NCBI GenBank assembly: GCA_039198065.1
Contig: JBCCTU010000001.1
Coordinates: 186,001-250,000 of the forward strand
DNA from: CALHVX01 sp039198065
GTDB lineage: Bacteria > Pseudomonadota > Gammaproteobacteria > Pseudomonadales > Azotimanducaceae
Reading direction: 5' to 3'
DNA length: 64,000 bases
Positions 62,855 to 64,000 of the stretch are shown here, in pieces (within the stretch, counting starts at the first letter, position 1; each line of letters opens with the position of its first letter). The position numbers were made by a program, and so were the translations under genes. The notes under the pieces were generated by a model. The model searched no databases, had not been told where the DNA came from, and saw nothing but the letters and a program-made list of their open reading frames with translations.

Positions 62855-62926
62855 ACGTAGAGCTGCTTGTTTTTGCCAGCGTCAGCTACGGACCTGCGTC
62901 GCGGCCAACGAATCGAGAGATTACCC

Positions 62927-63883
62927 ATGAGTGACGTTGGGAGCCTGTTCACCCCGGCCGCGAGCTGGCGGGATTACTACGAAATTACTAAGCCGCGCGT
63001 CGTGCTCCTCATGCTGTTGTGCGCCGTTGTCGGCATGTTTCTCGCCACGCCGGCCATGGTTCCGGTATCCGCGCTGGTTTTCGGCACGCTGGGAATCGCG
63101 CTCGTTGCCGGATCGGCCGCGGCGCTCAATCATCTGGCGGATGCGCAGATCGACGCGCGTATGCGGCGCACAGAAAACCGCCCCCTCGCTGTGGGTCGGT
63201 TGAGTCTTGCTCAGGGAGCCACGTTTGTTGCGGTCACCGGTATTGCCGGTTTCGTTCTGCTGTACACGCTCGTAAATCCGTTAACGGCCTGGCTGAACGC
63301 GGCGTCCTGGGTTGGCTATGGGCTCGTGTACACCCTGTGGCTCAAGCGTGCGACGCCGCAGAACATCGTTATCGGTGGGCTGTTTGGTGCCGCGCCTCCG
63401 CTCTTTGGTTGGACCGCAGTGACAAACAGCGTTGATCCGGGCGCCCTGCTGCTGGTCCTGATCATCTTTGCCTGGACACCGCCGCATTTCTGGGCTCTGG
63501 CGTTGGATCGAAAAGAAGAGTATGCGCGCGTCAATATCCCCATGCTGCCGGTAACGCACGGCGATGCGTTTACGCGGCTGCACATTTTTCTTTACACGTT
63601 GATTCTGGTTGCAGCGAGCTTGTTGCCCTTCGCCATTAACATGTTCGGGCCGCTCTATTTGCTCGGCGCGCTGTCGCTCGGTGCCGGATTTCTGTACTGG
63701 GCCATTGTGCTGCTGCGTAACCGAAACCCGCGCGCACCGATTGAGACGTTCCGCTACTCGATTCTTTACCTGGCGTTGTTATTTGCGTTCATGCTCGTAG
63801 ACCACTACCTGTTTGTTCCCGGTTCTCCTGAACCGGCGGCCCCACCGGTAGAAGTCGTGCCGCTCACGGGTCATCAGGCGTGA
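62927..63883 (+). CDS. ctaB: protoheme IX farnesyltransferase (heme O synthase)
   Basis: The 318-residue, nine-helix UbiA-type prenyltransferase makes heme O from heme B. The start is the ATG at 62927, behind GAGAGA. The first Asp-rich motif appears as NHLADAQIDARMRRTENRPL (about 67-86) and ends in the conserved NRPL; YTLWLKRATPQNIVIGGLFGAAPPLFGW and WTPPHFWALAL are diagnostic. Confidence 0.97.
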   Translation: MSDVGSLFTPAASWRDYYEITKPRVVLLMLLCAVVGMFLATPAMVPVSALVFGTLGIALVAGSAAALNHLADAQIDARMRRTENRPLAVGRLSLAQGATFVAVTGIAGFVLLYTLVNPLTAWLNAASWVGYGLVYTLWLKRATPQNIVIGGLFGAAPPLFGWTAVTNSVDPGALLLVLIIFAWTPPHFWALALDRKEEYARVNIPMLPVTHGDAFTRLHIFLYTLILVAASLLPFAINMFGPLYLLGALSLGAGFLYWAIVLLRNRNPRAPIETFRYSILYLALLFAFMLVDHYLFVPGSPEPAAPPVEVVPLTGHQA

Positions 63884-64000
63884 GCACTCGAGTGTCGAGC
63901 GAACCACTCGCTCGCTGGTCGTACGCAGCGGGCTCGATCGCGACAACGGTTCTCGGCTGTCTGCTCTTCGTTGGTGTCGTGCTCAGCATCTTCGTGTACA
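63880..64000 (+). CDS. 5' end of a membrane protein gene, truncated by window edge
   Basis: The GTG at 63880 overlaps the ctaB stop (GTGA) and opens a frame of at least 40 residues, with a transmembrane segment beginning near residue 17 (AAGSIATTVLGCLLFVGVVL). After ctaB, many relatives encode an SCO1/SenC copper chaperone with one N-terminal helix, so this is a candidate, but the visible part is not diagnostic. Confidence 0.55.
   Translation, partial: MSTRVSSEPLARWSYAAGSIATTVLGCLLFVGVVLSIFVY

Overview
The window is one contiguous piece of a moderately GC-rich gammaproteobacterial chromosome that spans the replication origin. Evidence: the order glmS-glmU ... atpCDGAHFEBI ... parB-parA-rsmG-mnmG-mnmE-yidC-yidD-rnpA-rpmH // dnaA-dnaN-recF-gyrB is the classic origin neighbourhood of this class. 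Almost every gene between 16.6 and 32.6 kb reads leftwards, and dnaA-dnaN-recF-gyrB read rightwards, so transcription diverges from the rpmH-dnaA gap. Two perfect parS sites lie in recF and the parAB genes are nearby. The aa3-type cytochrome oxidase cluster, Trk potassium uptake, lipid A-type acyltransferase and heptose phosphatase indicate an aerobic Gram-negative cell. A lineage near Steroidobacterales/Woeseiales is possible, but that is a guess. No tRNA, rRNA, CRISPR array, insertion sequence or prophage was seen.

Layout. 0-3.2 kb: end of a DUF1588/DUF1585 protein, a Tat-exported DUF1552 protein and a secreted ankyrin protein, apparently one operon. 3.3-6.6 kb: accessory genes (small membrane protein, TetR regulator divergent from a glyoxalase-fold protein with palindromic operators between them, an NTF2-like protein, and a divergent SEDS-like membrane protein). 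6.7-9.9 kb: glmU-glmS for UDP-GlcNAc supply. 10.1-16.6 kb: a block between glmU and atpC, which are often adjacent, holding a membrane diguanylate cyclase and a second secreted cassette (HYR-repeat/CxxCH lipoprotein plus DUF1501-like protein). 16.6-23.7 kb: the complete F1Fo ATP synthase operon with atpI. 23.8-29.8 kb: parAB, rsmG and the tRNA-modification pair mnmG/mnmE. 29.8-32.6 kb: yidC-yidD-rnpA-rpmH. 32.6-34.2 kb: non-coding, repeat-rich origin region. 34.2-40.5 kb: dnaA, dnaN, recF, gyrB. 40.5-43.5 kb: plsC-gmhB (minus) and tag-lpxL-like (plus). 43.6-49.3 kb: def-fmt-rsmB-trkA-trkH reading leftwards. 49.6-54.9 kb: LysM protein, dprA, a D-2-hydroxyacid dehydrogenase, tsaC-aroE and a YheV-type zinc ribbon. 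55.1-64 kb: coxB-coxA-cox11-cox3, an opposed DUF2909 gene, SURF1, an SCO-like protein, ctaA, ctaB and a truncated gene at the right edge.

How the genes work together. ATP synthase and cytochrome oxidase form the two ends of oxidative phosphorylation; cox11, SURF1, ctaA, ctaB and the SCO-like protein build the copper and heme A centres. ParA, ParB and parS segregate the origin that DnaA opens, with DnaN, RecF and GyrB beside it. MnmE and MnmG jointly modify tRNA wobble uridine; Def and Fmt act at the two ends of formyl-methionine use. The least understood content is the two secreted DUF cassettes, the SEDS-like orphan, and the regulatory layout upstream of coxB and around the mnmE start.
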